From the NCBI GenBank assembly GCA_019802505.1, contig JAFMOC010000078.1, forward strand, positions 785,001-849,000: 64,000 bases of DNA, in the 5' to 3' direction. Both the position numbers and the translations under genes were made by a program. Position 1 is the first letter of the stretch; the number at the start of each line of letters is the position of its first letter. Shown piece after piece: positions 1 to 11,029 of this stretch. This stretch comes from Corydoras sp. C115 (lineage: Eukaryota > Chordata > Actinopteri > Siluriformes > Callichthyidae). Under the pieces are notes generated by a model, which saw only the letters and a list, made by a program, of their open reading frames with translations, did not search any database and had not been told where the DNA came from.

Positions 1-452
<452 letters not shown>

Positions 453-594
453 GTGACAAACTGAGGTTCAGACTTAAGTACCGAGGTAAGATTTACACAG
501 CTGCAGCAGATCTGTTGGGCAAAGGTGAGTGTGGAAAAAATAACTTTATTACGCAGGACTATGGATGTCCAGAGATTTAGCTTATTATTTATTT

Positions 595-942
595 CCATCC
601 ATCCATTATCTTCCGCTTTATCCTATATTAGGGTCGCGGGGGGGTTCCCCATACCCATCCAGGGGAGAACGTTTTGGGCGCTGGGCAGATACACCCAGGA
701 CAGGGCGCCAATCTATCGCTGGGCACACACTCACTCACACAAACACACTCTATATGGGACAATTTGGAGAACTCAATTGACTTGATCCATGTTTTTGGAC
801 TGTGTGAGGAAACCGGAGAACCTGGAGGAAACCCACGTGGACACGGGGAGAACATGGAAACTCATCACCCAGATGGGGATTCGAACCGGGAATCCCTAGT
901 GTTGAGAGGCGAACATGATAACTACTAAGCCACCGTGCCGCC
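595..942 (-). mobile_element. SINE family A, complete
   Basis: Flanked by a perfect 14-base target duplication CTTATTATTTATTT (581-594 and 943-956), so its borders are well defined. Confidence 0.92.
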
Positions 943-1099
943 CTTATTATTTATTTATTAATCAGATTTATTCTGAGTTGTTTTGAGTTGTTTGACCAGG
1001 GCGCCTCCTTAATTTAGAGTGCTGGGATAAGGTCCATCACCTCCACGACTCTAATCAGGATCAGGATTAGTGAGAAGTAAAGCAAATAAATTAACTAAT

Positions 1100-1292
1100 G
1101 GTTCTTGACCTTAATGTCATACTTGCTTTCAGTAATGAACTGCATGACATCCGAGACCTTGACAATGAGTTGAGTGTACTCCAGCTGTTGCTTATCAGAA
1201 CCCCATGATGCAGTCTGGTCAGCACAAAGCAGAATCCCTGTAAAATGCTCCGAGTGTTTTACTAAATCCAAAACCCGATCAATCTGAGCTGT
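1100..1292 (-). other. unassigned coding-like open frame in the sgms1-like intron
   Basis: The minus strand reads a repeat-free, protein-like stretch including IDRVLDLVKHSEHF, GILLCADQTASWG and QLEYTQLIVKVSDVMQF, then a TAG stop. A possible acceptor (TTTTTAACAG) precedes it near 1290 and a possible donor GTATGA occurs near its end. It does not match the sphingomyelin synthase region expected next. I do not recognise the family; it may be an exon of a nested gene, an old pseudoexon or chance. Confidence 0.25.
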
Positions 1293-1573
1293 TAAAAATA
1301 CTAAACGGAAAAAAAAACAAACCCCAAAAACCACAGTCACCAAATGAGCAGTGGTTTCAGTCAAATGTTCAGTGTGTGTGTGTATTAAAAATAAAAACTG
1401 TGATAGAATAAATAAACAGAGCTTCATTGTTTGTGGAGACGGTGAGGAACCTAATTAGATTACCGGCTGAATCACGGTCTCAGAATTAAATAATCAAATT
1501 AAATAAAGTCTGTGAACAAATGATGACAAATCATGTGCAGCCAACATTTTGTAGAGTTTGTAATGAATCATAC

Positions 1574-1691
1574 CTTCGGCGAGCACTTAAAGTGCATTCC
1601 TGGAACGGGTAGGGTAGTTATATACATGGTGATGCACCGATACAGATACAGGGTTCCCACTATGAACAGGAATCGACGCCCAACAATAGAC
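1574..1691 (-). CDS. sgms1: sphingomyelin synthase, SMS1-like, second coding exon
   Basis: The acceptor CAG lies at 1694-1692 and a GTATGA donor at 1573-1568. The first base completes the Lys codon left open by the exon at 5692-6127, then 39 codons follow and the exon ends in phase 0. The translation contains SIVGRRFLFIVGTLYLYR and CITMYITTLPVPGMHF, the region around TM3 that is highly conserved in SMS1 and SMS2. The intron between the two exons is exactly 4,000 bases. The next family block (beginning LFGDW in SMS1) and the SGHT and HYTxD motifs are not found between 1 and 1573, so the remaining exons are probably beyond the left edge. No frameshift or stop is present, so the gene looks intact here. 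Confidence 0.92.
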
Positions 1692-1825
1692 CTGCCAGAG
1701 AAAGAGTAGAGATGATATGAATAATGACACTAGTTCAAAAAAGAATGGGACATTGTTTAAATATGTAATAAGTATAAGAACATCTCATTGTCATCTTCCA
1801 TTTAATCTTGTATTAGTGTATTTGG

Positions 1826-2215
1826 GGGGGGGGGCATTTTGGGCGCTGGCCGATATACCCAAGACATCCATTACTAGGCACACACTCACACAGACACTAT
1901 ATAGGGGCAATTTAGATAAAAGCAATTTGGAGCAGCCAATTCACCTTAAGTCCATGTTTTGGACCGTGGATGGAAACCGGAGAACCTGGAGAAAATGCCC
2001 ATCTCCATGCCCATCCAGGGGCATTTTACACTAAATCCTCTATTGGTGTCGTGTTTTTTGCGCTGGGCAGATACATTCAGGACAGGGCACTGATCCATCA
2101 CTGGGCACACACACACTCACTCACTATACTGAGGCACTTTAGGTGGGAGAACATGGAAACTCCACCCAGATCGGAATTCGAACCTGGATCCCCAGAGCTG
2201 AGAGACAACAGTGCA
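1826..2215 (-). mobile_element. SINE family A, diverged and rearranged pieces
   Basis: Two partial body segments lie in series (about 1830-2015 and 2040-2215), both reading toward the head on the minus strand. Internal deletions and a G run at 1826-1835 suggest an old copy. Confidence 0.65.
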
Positions 2216-2298
2216 ATAAAAGCAAAAACGTACAAAAGAAACGTTTCTGGTACTATACTGACCAGTTTGTGTTTTGTAAATACCGTGGTTTAATAAAT

Positions 2299-2608
2299 AG
2301 AGTACACTGGACTCTCAGCGCTGGGGATCCTGGTTTGATTCCCAATCTGGGTTGAGTTTCCATGTTCTCCCTGTGTCCATGTGAGTTTGCTCCGCGTTCT
2401 CCAAACACAAGGATTCATGGTAAATTGAATGCTCTTAATTGCCCCATATGGTGTGTGTGAGTAATAAGTGTGTGCCCAGTGATTGATTGACGCCCTGTTC
2501 TGGGTGTATCTGCCCAGCGCCCGAAATGTTCTTATATATGGGATTGGGGAACAACCCTACGGGAACGACCCTAGTAGAGGATTGAGCGAAAGATAATGAA
2601 TGAATGAT
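2299..2608 (+). mobile_element. SINE family A, 5' truncated
   Basis: The A-box part of the head is missing; the copy starts near the B box and runs to GATAATGAATGAATG. It abuts the opposite-strand copy at 2615. Confidence 0.8.
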
Positions 2609-2614
2609 TCCCCA

Positions 2615-2914
2615 TCATTCATTCATTATGGGTTCCCCATGCCCATACAGGGGAGAAAGTTTCGGGTGCAGATACACCCAGGACAGGGCACCAATCTATC
2701 GCTGTACACACTCAGACACACTCTATATGGGGCAATTTGGAGAACTCAATTAACTTGATCCATGTTTTTGGACTGTGGGAGGAAACCGGAGAACCCGGAG
2801 GAAACCCACGCAGACACGGGGAGAACATGGAAACTCCACCCAGATGGGGATTCGAACCAGGAATCCCTAGCGCTGAGAGGCGAACGTGCTAACCACTAAG
2901 CCACCGTGCCGCCG
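2615..2914 (-). mobile_element. SINE family A, nearly complete
   Basis: Begins with a CATTCATTCATT tail and ends CCACCGTGCCGCC. About 20 bases next to the tail are deleted. Together with 2299-2608 it forms a tail-to-tail inverted pair. Confidence 0.88.
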
Positions 2915-3204
2915 TGAATGAATGAATGAATAAGAAATAAATTTGATGTCTGTAACGGACCCAAAAATTGGGAGGAGTGAAATTATTGTGTAAAATTACC
3001 CAAGTTGCACTATTTTCGAATGTTTCACAAGATTTTTGAGGAACAAGCATCAAAGGTTCAGACATCGAAACAAAGATGTGGAAATTTTCGTGTGAGAAAT
3101 GTCGAGTTTCCAAAAGAATATTAAATCAGCACACCAAAAATTATTTAGAGCTTTCACAATTAACTGCACTTTGTTAATTGTGTAATTGGTTATGCCATGA
3201 ATAC

Positions 3205-3795
3205 ATTCAGGGAGCTGTTCCAGGGAGCCCTCTCAACTAAGTAGGGTCTGCAGTATCTGCCCCTTTAAGTTCTACTGCTCTAGTCAGTGATGCCGGAGTC
3301 ACATGCTGCACTGTGTCAATCAAACTCTGGTTATTACTTAAATGCTGTGCTTTATCAGCTCTAACTGCTTTTCTTGTTTGTTTATTTCTGTGGCGTTGCC
3401 AATTTCCCGGAAGTGTGGTCAGCTCTTCATCCATGGTTCTGCTGAAGCTCTGAGGCTACGACGATTACTGGATGGAACCTGGATTTTTATTGGACTGGCG
3501 GTCCTGAAGGATGCTCTCAATGGTCTTTTTTCAATTCACACAATCTGTACATGGCTGTCCTACACTGTTGATGCTGCCAGGCCACTCAAGGAGGATGAGT
3601 CCCTCAATGAGTCCTGGTCCTCACAAGGTTTCTTCCTTAAAATAACAACATAACAGGGAGTCTTTTCTTGCCACTGTTGCTTCAGCTTGTTCTTTGGTGG
3701 TTTATAACATTTAGAACACTTAAGGCTTATAACACTGTAAAGCTGCTTTGTGACAATGTACTATTGTAAAAAAGTGCTATATAAATAAACTACTC
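3205..3795 (+). mobile_element. LINE/SINE-like 3' end, family E
   Basis: Contains the block CACTCAAGGAGGATGAGTCC, the block CAAGGTTTCTTCCTTAAA and the tail AAGCTGCTTTGTGACAATGT before GCTATATAAATAAA. The same order recurs at 58640-59220 and, inverted, at 21475-21845. The tail resembles 3' ends of widespread fish retroelements, but no reverse transcriptase is seen, so the class is inferred. Confidence 0.65.
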
Positions 3796-3805
3796 GAAAC
3801 ATATC

Positions 3806-4159
3806 AGGGCGGCACGGTGGCTTAGTATTTAGCACGTTCGCCTCTCAGCACTAGGGATTCCCGGTTTGAATCCCAATCTGAGTGGAGTTTCCATGTTCTC
3901 CCCGTGTCCGCGTGGGTTTCCTCCAGGTTCTCCGGTTTCCTCCCACAGTCCAAAAACATGGATCAAGTCAATTGAGTTCTCCAAATTGCCCCATATAGCA
4001 TGTGTATGTGTCTGTGTGAGTGAGTGTGTGCCCAGCGATAGATTGGCGCCCTGTCCTGGGTGTATCTGCCCAGCGCCCGAAACGTTCTCCCCTGGATGGG
4101 CATGGGGAACCCCCCCCGTAACTCTAATATAGGATAAAGCGGAAGATAATGGATGGATG
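3806..4159 (+). mobile_element. SINE family A, complete
   Basis: Flanked by the 10-base duplication GAAACATATC (3796-3805 and 4160-4169). It inserted just past the 3' tail of the family E element. Confidence 0.9.
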
Positions 4160-4169
4160 GAAACATATC

Positions 4170-4785
4170 TCCCCTGATGGGCGGGGCCATCTCAAAATGA
4201 GGTGTGTTCAGGTGAATTTCTGGCATATTGGTATCCTGGCGACTGAAAGCCCAGGTGCACCACTGACTGAAAACAACCTCTCCAGACGTCAACAGTCAGA
4301 CGTCGGTCACTATCTCGGCAGAATCATCAACACAGACACAAGTCTAACACCACTGAACGCTGAATAGAACCAAACACTATCAAATCTGAGCATTTGTTCT
4401 GAGAATGTAGAGTTTACTCTATACTGAGGGTTCTCCATTCACACTCAAATGGGGAACCTCATGGAGCAGAGCATTAAGTCAGCGATGCAAAATCAGCGCC
4501 ACCTAGCTCTTAAAGGGAACAAATAGCCACACGCTGATTAGTTTAAGGCATGTTTAGAGAATTAGTAAATGTCCTTTGAGCAGCAAAATATCACTAAAAT
4601 AGGGTGTCAGCATTAGCAACTTTTTTAGAACACTTCGCTGTAATGTGATGTGGTGTGCCACTTTGTGGTTGAGCCATAGTGGTATAAAAACACTCACTTT
4701 TCAGTACCATCACATCTGAGGCACAATTTTCACATTTGATCATTTAGCAGATGCTTTCTTTCAAAGCGCATCGTTTCCCATTATT
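4170..4785. other. no gene recognised
   Basis: Moderately complex single-copy-looking sequence inside the sgms1-like intron. Nothing matches the window's repeat families and no supported exon is seen. Confidence 0.5.
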
Positions 4786-4789
4786 TAGG

Positions 4790-5048
4790 TCACCCGGGGG
4801 GGGAGACAGGTGGGCAGATACACCCAGGACAGGGCGCCAATCCATCGCTGGGCACACACTCACACAGACACACTCTATATGGGACAATTTGGAGAATACA
4901 ACTGATCTTGATCCATGTTTTTGGACTGTGGAAGGAAACCGGAGAACCCGGAGGAAACCCACACGGACACGGGGAGAACATGGACACTCCACCCAGATTG
5001 GGATTCGAACCGGGAATCCCTAGTGCTGAGAGGAGAACATGCTAATCG
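4790..5048 (-). mobile_element. SINE family A, truncated at both ends
   Basis: Lacks the tail and the outer head; a G run at 4796-4804 marks the broken tail side. Confidence 0.8.
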
Positions 5049-5357
5049 CCCCATAATCTAATCCAATTAGATAAAATTAGATTGTGTAATAGCACTGTGA
5101 CAGTAGCGCAGTGGTCCTGGGGGTAGAAAGGCAGAGCCAATGGCGTTGGTCATTGGAAGTAATTAACGCAACTGACACAGCTTCGATTGATGAATGTATG
5201 CAGCCTTTAGGAGCTGTAACATCCCCGTGCACTGTGCCGATGTTACAGCTTATAAAGGCAGAGTTATGTTACATACATTAAGTATATTTGTTTAGCATCT
5301 TGGGATTTTGTTCTGAAGGTAAAATAAGACATAACCTGTTTATTAAAGTATAAAAAT
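5049..5357. other. no gene recognised
   Basis: Short intron stretch. A weak inverted pair around TGTAACATC and GATGTTACA (about 5216-5250) is the only structure noted. Confidence 0.4.
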
Positions 5358-5641
5358 CCATCAATTATCTTCCGCTTTATCCTCTATTAGGGTCATGGGG
5401 GTTCCCAATGCCCATCCAGGGAAGAACGTTTCAGGTGCTGGGCAGATACACCCAGGACAGGGTGCCAAACTATCTAATTTGAAGAATTCAATTGAGAATT
5501 CAGTTTTTGGACTGTGGGAGAAAACCGGAGAACCCGGAGGAAACCCATGTGGACACGGGGAGAACATCGAAACTCTACACAGATTGGGATTCAAACCAGG
5601 AATCGCTGAGAGGCTAACGTGCTAACCAATAAGCCACCTCG
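5358..5641 (-). mobile_element. SINE family A, internally deleted
   Basis: The GTGTGTCTGTGTGAG block and its neighbours are missing near 5475. It lies about 50 bases from the sgms1-like donor. Confidence 0.82.
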
Positions 5642-5691
5642 TTAATAAACAAATGCTAAAAATTATAATGGGTTATAAAATTATAACTTAC

Positions 5692-6127
5692 TTGTGTTTT
5701 ATGATACTCCATTGCAGTATCCACAAAATCACGAGGATCATTCCATTGATCTCACACACAGTAAAGGCCCACGTTACCCGGTCAAAGATATCGAAGAACT
5801 TGTCAGGTAACGGAGGGTTGACCTCTTTCGGCGGCACCCGCTCGTGAACGATGGAGATCATGACTGTGGTTAAAAAGAAGCAGCAGATTGTATACAAAAA
5901 AGCAACGGCGGTTTTCCCCCATTCCGTGGGAAACAAAGGGCCGGCCAACTCGGGAATCTCAATTTGCACAAGTTCCTTATGGAAACCGTTCGCCAAGCCG
6001 TTTCGGGTGTTCTTGGTGGAATCACCCATGGCATGGCCGTTAGCGTGCCCATTCTTGCGAGCCTCCATGTGCGGCTCGACAATGACCTCGTCTCTAGACC
6101 AGTGCACCGTTTTCTTCATGCCCGTCC
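5692..6127 (-). CDS. sgms1: sphingomyelin synthase, SMS1-like, first coding exon (SAM domain absent)
   Basis: Sphingomyelin synthase moves phosphocholine from phosphatidylcholine to ceramide in Golgi or plasma membrane. The ATG is at 6119-6117, with an in-frame stop at 6176-6174 and none between. The exon encodes 142 residues plus two bases of a Lys codon and ends at a GTAAGT donor (5691-5686). A pyrimidine-rich stretch ending CCCAG gives an acceptor just before 6127. Residues 70-91 and about 116-138 are hydrophobic (TM1, TM2); VPPKEVNPPLPDKFFD (95-110) is the conserved loop after TM1, and CEINGMILV (122-130) opens TM2. The opening MKKTVHWS resembles the SMS1 start, and MEARKNGHANGH (19-30) resembles the SMS1 segment just after its SAM domain, so roughly 55 residues of SAM domain are missing between them. 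TM regions look closer to SMS1 than SMS2. Family identity is very likely; which teleost paralogue is not settled. Later exons carrying the catalytic His/Asp residues are not in view. Confidence 0.9.
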
Positions 6128-6275
6128 CTGGGTGTGAAGAGACGGAGAGGTGAAGAACGCTACAGGAAACACGTCATCCTTCAAGCTGGGCTCATCTTGC
6201 AGGACTTCAGCTGTAGAGTGCGAACCAATTCCTAATGCAAACTGAAGGGCATCTTGTAATGCATGGTTCCACCTG
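6128..6275 (-). promoter_or_regulatory. alternative 5' exon sequence or short leader intron of the sgms1-like gene
   Basis: On the minus strand a second good acceptor (TTTCTCTGCCTTTCAG) ends at 6273. Using it would lengthen the coding exon by 145 bases of leader holding a 10-codon upstream ORF (ATG 6264, stop at 6234-6232). The acceptor at 6128 would give a leader of only eight bases in this exon. The sequence between the two is free of recognised repeats. Which acceptor is used cannot be decided here. Confidence 0.4.
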
Positions 6276-6352
6276 AAAGGCAGAGAAACCTGATTTAGGA
6301 AAAGCTTTGAAATATCATCAACATATAGAAAATATTGAGACATGTTGAAATA

Positions 6353-6440
6353 TGGGCAGCCCCCTCGGCTAAGTATTCTGCAGTATCTGCCCCTTTCAAT
6401 TCTGCTGCTCTAGTCAGTTATACCAGAGTCACATGCCGTG
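6353..6440 (+). repeat. family E element fragment
   Basis: Matches the 5' part of the 3205-3795 element (TGCAGTATCTGCCCCTTT, CTGCTGCTCTAGTCAGT). Confidence 0.55.
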
Positions 6441-6471
6441 TTGAAAATTACACTTTGTCGACTACCCAATT

Positions 6472-6818
6472 CATTCATTCATTCATTATCTTCCGCTTTA
6501 TCCTCTATTAGGGTCGTGGTGGGGTTCCCATGCCCATCCAAGGGAGAACGTTTCGGGCACTGGGCAGATACACCCAGAACAGGGCGCCGATCTATTGCTG
6601 GGCACACACTCACTCACACAGACACATTCTATATGGGGCAATTTGGAGAACTCAATTGACTTGATCCATGTTTTTGGACTGTGGGAGGAAACCGGAGAAC
6701 CCAGAGGAAACCCAAGCGGACACGGGGAGAACATGGAAACTCCACCCAGATGGGGATTCGAACCGGGAATCCCTAGTGCTGAGAGGCGAACGTGCTAACC
6801 ACTAAGCCACCTTGGTGC
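6472..6818 (-). mobile_element. SINE family A, complete
   Basis: Tail (CATT)n at 6472 and head ending CCACCTTGGTGCC. A and B boxes are readable on the minus strand. Confidence 0.88.
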
Positions 6819-7323
6819 CTTACTACATAATTAATATGCTTTATTAGCTTGAACTGCTTTTCTTATCTGTTTCCTTTGAGTTATCAGCAGCGCTTTCATA
6901 ATATTCATGGACAAAATATAATTCATCATTCTGTGACCAAATATATTGTGTATATATATTAGGGCTGCAACCATTAATCAATCAATCGGATAAAAATATT
7001 TCAATATTTGGTTTCTGATTTTAAAATCTGGTTTTATTTACAGTACGAGTTAAAGGCATCTAAGCAGTCTAAAGAGCAATTAAACACAAATCTCACACAC
7101 AGATACAATATGTAGCATTGTGTGTAAAATACTAAATTACACAAATTTGAGTCACTCTAATATGTTACCTAATCCCCGTCTAAATGCAATTCATCCTCCA
7201 TTCCCATAGAGTGCAGTGTCGTCACTCATATTTTGTAAGAAAATTAAAGCGTGATCATTAATTAGCACCATTGTGTACAAGTTGTATATATGTATAAAGC
7301 ACATTTAAACGCTGCTTAAGCTA

Positions 7324-7662
7324 TCCATTCATCCATTATCTTCCGCTTTATCCTCTATTAGGGTCACGGGGGGTTCCCTATTCCCATCCAGGGGAGAACG
7401 TTTCGGGTGCTGGGCAGATACACCTAGGACAGGATGCCTATCGCTGGGCACATACTCACACAGACACATTCTATATGGGGCAATTTGAAGAACTAAATTG
7501 ACTTGATCCATGTTTTTGGACTGTGGGAGGAAACTGGAGAACCCAGAGGAAACCCACACAGACACGGGGAGAACATGGAAACTCCACCCAGATGGGGATT
7601 CGAACCGAGAATCCCTAGCGCTGAAAGGCGAACATGCTAACCACTAAGCCACCGTGCTGCCC
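7324..7662 (-). mobile_element. SINE family A inserted in the hAT element
   Basis: Bounded by the perfect 12-base duplication CTGCTTAAGCTA (7312-7323 and 7663-7674). Confidence 0.92.
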
Positions 7663-7725
7663 CTGCTTAAGCTAATTAAACTAAAATATAAAGTAACACA
7701 CGTTCTCCATCACTGTTAGTATCCA

Positions 7726-8070
7726 TTCATTCATTCATTTTCTCCCGCTTTATCCTCTATTAGGGTTGCGGTGGGGTTCCCCATGCACATCCAGGGGAGA
7801 ACATCTCGGGCGCTGGGCAGATAGACCCAGGACAGGGCGCCAATCCATCGCTGGGCACACACTCACTCACACAGACACACTCTATAAGGGGCAATTTTGA
7901 GAATTCAATTGACTTGATCCATGTTTTTGGACTGTGGGAGGAAACCGGAGAACCCGGAGGAAACCCACGCAGACACGGGGAGAACATGGAAACTCCACCC
8001 AGATGGGGATTCGAACCGGGAATCCCTAGCGCTGAGAGGCGAACGTGCTAACCACTAAGCCACCGTGCCG
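7726..8070 (-). mobile_element. SINE family A inserted in the hAT element
   Basis: Bounded by the perfect 13-base duplication CTGTTAGTATCCA (7713-7725 and 8071-8083). Confidence 0.92.
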
Positions 8071-8802
8071 CTGTTAGTATCCAGTTAACAACCAATAACA
8101 GCATGAAGCGTGCTCTGGTTCTCAAAGTGTGAGTGCACCGTTCCGTTGATTCACTTCAAAACTAAAAAATCTTGGGATATTGTAGTGATTTATCTGCTTT
8201 TCAGCTTCATCCTCATCGTTGACTCCAACATGTTTAGTTTCAGGTGGTGCATCATCACCGTGGTGCTCCATGCAGCTCAAATCGTTTTTGCAAAGTTTGC
8301 ATGTTCTTTAGTTGTGCGAAGCGTAAAGTGCTCCCACTTTAAACTTTGTTAAAATTGTTTCGCAGATTCCACCTTCACTCCACCTCTTTCCCGCTTCAGA
8401 CCCGCTCTTTTTTTTTTTTTTTCCTCAGCGCTGCAGGTGACGCAAGCGGTTGCGACATTACGACTAACACGGAAATCGTACGACACAACGAATCGATAAA
8501 GAAATTCATTGTCGACAATTTTATCGATTTTATCGAGTCATTGTTGCAGCCCTAGTATATATACACACACACACACGTCTCGACATAGTGGGGACACAAG
8601 ACCAGACACATTTAAGTGGGGACCACTCTTTTTGAAGGGCTTACAGACAAGTTGAAAGCTGATCTGAGTTCAGTGGGATCCAATTCCAATGCTTATCACT
8701 TGAAAAGAGCATTAGTACAAACATTAGTAACGTAGGCCAGAGCTGACATTTTACAATCGGACTTTACATTCAGAAATAAATCGGCTACACCTGTCCCTCC
8801 AG

Positions 8803-9139
8803 CCATCCATTATCTTCTGCTTTATCCTCTACAAGGGTTGCAGGGGAGTTCCCCATGCCCATCCAGGGGAGAACATTTTGGGCGCTGGGCAGATACACCC
8901 AGGACAGGGCGCCAATCTATCTCTGGACACTCACACTCTATATGGGGCAATTTGGAGAATTTAATTGACCTTGATCCATGTTTTTGGACTGTGGAAGGAT
9001 ACCACAGACCAAAAATCGGAGAACCCAAAGGAAACCCAAGCGGACACGGGGAGAACAAGGAAACTCCACCCAGATTAAGATTCGAACCGGGAATCCCTAG
9101 CGCTGAGAGGAGAACGTGCTAACCACTAAGCCACCGTGC
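8803..9139 (-). mobile_element. SINE family A, diverged
   Basis: Has a small internal insertion (near 9000-9020) and a shortened GTGTGAGTGAG block. Confidence 0.82.
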
Positions 9140-9239
9140 GCATCATAATGTATTTTAAAAAATAGAAATTGTTGAAAATGTGATTTAAAGTAATATAAAA
9201 TGTAAATCTTGAGCCTAAATCTATAGACATGCTAGTCTT

Positions 9240-9477
9240 CTTTTCAACTCTGGGGGCGCACATCGACGCACACGTTTAGTTCCATTTTTTCATCCTTGTG
9301 GAGACTTTTGACAAAATTCGGAGAAATGTTGCCAGATACATTAAAATTCATTTTTCCATCTGTTTTAATGCTTGTGTCGATGGGGACTGAGGAGCAGGTT
9401 CCCATCGTGGAAGAGGTCCCCATGGGTTTGGTGTGCAATCAGGCCTTGGTCTTACATGTCCCACTGGGATATAAAAC

Positions 9478-9545
<68 letters not shown>
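9240..9545. repeat. dispersed repeat ending in (CA)n
   Basis: A diverged partner lies at 57760-58065: both have GCCAGATAC.TTA.AATTC, a GTTTTAATGCTTGTG-like block and GGTTCCCA or GAGGTCCCCA blocks followed by (CA)n. The (CA)n here spans about 9480-9543. Element class unknown. Confidence 0.6.
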
Positions 9546-9546
<1 letters not shown>

Positions 9547-9559
9547 ATCCATAACATAA

Positions 9560-10060
9560 CTTAAACATGGAACATAATTTTACTTTAAAACTAAATTGAC
9601 TGCATTGTGACAATCAACTTACACAATTGAACGAGTCCTCATGTGTGAGTTGTTGATAAAATGTTGGTAACAGGTTTTGGTCACCCCCAGGGTTATATTT
9701 ATACCTGCACATGCACTCGCATGCACGTACACACCCCTAAATTTCCATGGCAAGAATGAAAAGCGTAGAATCCCAAAAGTCACTGCATTTGCAGAAATGA
9801 CTTAAGGTAGCAGTATTGGTTGCACAAGCAGCTGCATTAAGAAATACTCTCATGTGATTTGTCACTAGAGACTAAGCAACGTTTAAACACATGACCAAGG
9901 CCTTCAGGTTTAAAGTTTGTCTGAAATCTCTCAGGATTAATATTTTTTTATTTATTGCTTTTTTTTTCGGATTTTCTGAAGTGGATTTTCATTGGTCAGC
10001 GACATCCTCTCATCTCCTTATTGTACGTTTAATCATCGACTAGGGTCACGGGTACATTTA
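9560..10060. other. no gene recognised
   Basis: AT-rich, single-copy-looking sequence; no supported exon or repeat. Confidence 0.4.
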
Positions 10061-10069
10061 TTTATGTAT

Positions 10070-10171
<102 letters not shown>

Positions 10172-10236
10172 TATATATCATTGACCAATAAAAATCAAGT
10201 ATTAGAAAAAAAATATATAAATTCAAATATATATTG

Positions 10237-10425
10237 AATGTCCGCGTGGGTTTCCTCCGGGTTCTCCAGTTTACACCCACAGTCCAAAAATATGGATTCA
10301 ACATAAATTGAATGATTTTAATATAAATTTTAATACCCGTCCCATATAGGGTGTGTTTGTCTGTGTGAGTGAGTGTGCCCAGCGATAGATGGGGGTCCTG
10401 GGTGTATCTGGGCAGACAGACCTAT
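10237..10425 (+). mobile_element. SINE family A, 5' truncated
   Basis: Starts in the body at GTCCGCGTGGGTTTCC; head absent, 3' part damaged. Confidence 0.7.
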
Positions 10426-10436
10426 CCTGGGCGTAA

Positions 10437-10770
10437 TTCTCTACTAGGGTCACGGGGGGGGGGGGGGGGGGGGGGGGTTCCCCATATTCATCCAAGGGAG
10501 AATGTTTCAGGCGTTGGGCAGATACACCCAGGACAGGGCGCCAATCTATCACTGGGCACACTCACTCACACAGATATACTCACAAACACATTCTATATGG
10601 GGCAATTTAGAGCATTCGATTTACCTTGAATCTATGTTTTTGGACTATGGGAAGAAACCAGAGAACACGGAGGAAACCTATGTGGACATGGGGAGAACAT
10701 GGAAACTCCACCCAGCTTAGGATCCGAACCTGGAATCCTCAGCACTGAGAGGCGAACGTGCTAAGCACTA
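10437..10770 (-). mobile_element. SINE family A with a 24-base G run
   Basis: The short G tract usual at this point of the SINE has expanded to 24 Gs (10454-10477). The head is diverged. Confidence 0.85.
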
Positions 10771-10807
10771 ATGTTTATTTTCTTTATTTTTCACATAGAT
10801 AGTAGAT

Positions 10808-11029
10808 GTTTTTGGACTGTTGGAGGAAACCCACACCGAACAAAAAAAATACATGTCGACAAAAAAATTAAGTAAAATGATCTGCTAATATAGTGAGCGA
10901 CTTAACGGACTTCTTAAGATTGAATATTTGGCAGTGCGCGGACACGGAGAAAACATGGAAACTCCACCCAGATCAGGATTCGAACCTGGTGGGGCGGACG
11001 TGCTAACCAATACGCCACCGTGCCGTCCC
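10808..11029 (-). mobile_element. SINE family A, split fragments
   Basis: Body pieces at 10808-10840 and head part at 10936-11029 are separated by AT-rich sequence. Confidence 0.6.

Larger units (their letters stand above)
6960..8554. mobile_element. non-autonomous hAT-like element carrying two nested SINEs
   Basis: The ends TAGGGCTGCAACCATTAATC (6960-6979) and GTTGCAGCCCTA (8543-8554) form hAT-style terminal inverted repeats, with ATCGATTTTATCGA just inside the right end. No transposase frame is seen. Target duplications cannot be read because both flanks are (TA)n. Two family A SINEs inserted later. Confidence 0.75.

Noticed and set aside
3342..3653. 103-residue plus-strand frame
   Set aside because: Part of the family E retroelement end; the related copy at 58640-59220 does not preserve it.
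6116..6343. 75-residue frame MSQYFLYVDD... overlapping the sgms1-like leader
   Set aside because: Different frame from the real exon, runs across a probable acceptor and intron, and resembles neither SAM nor any other family I know.
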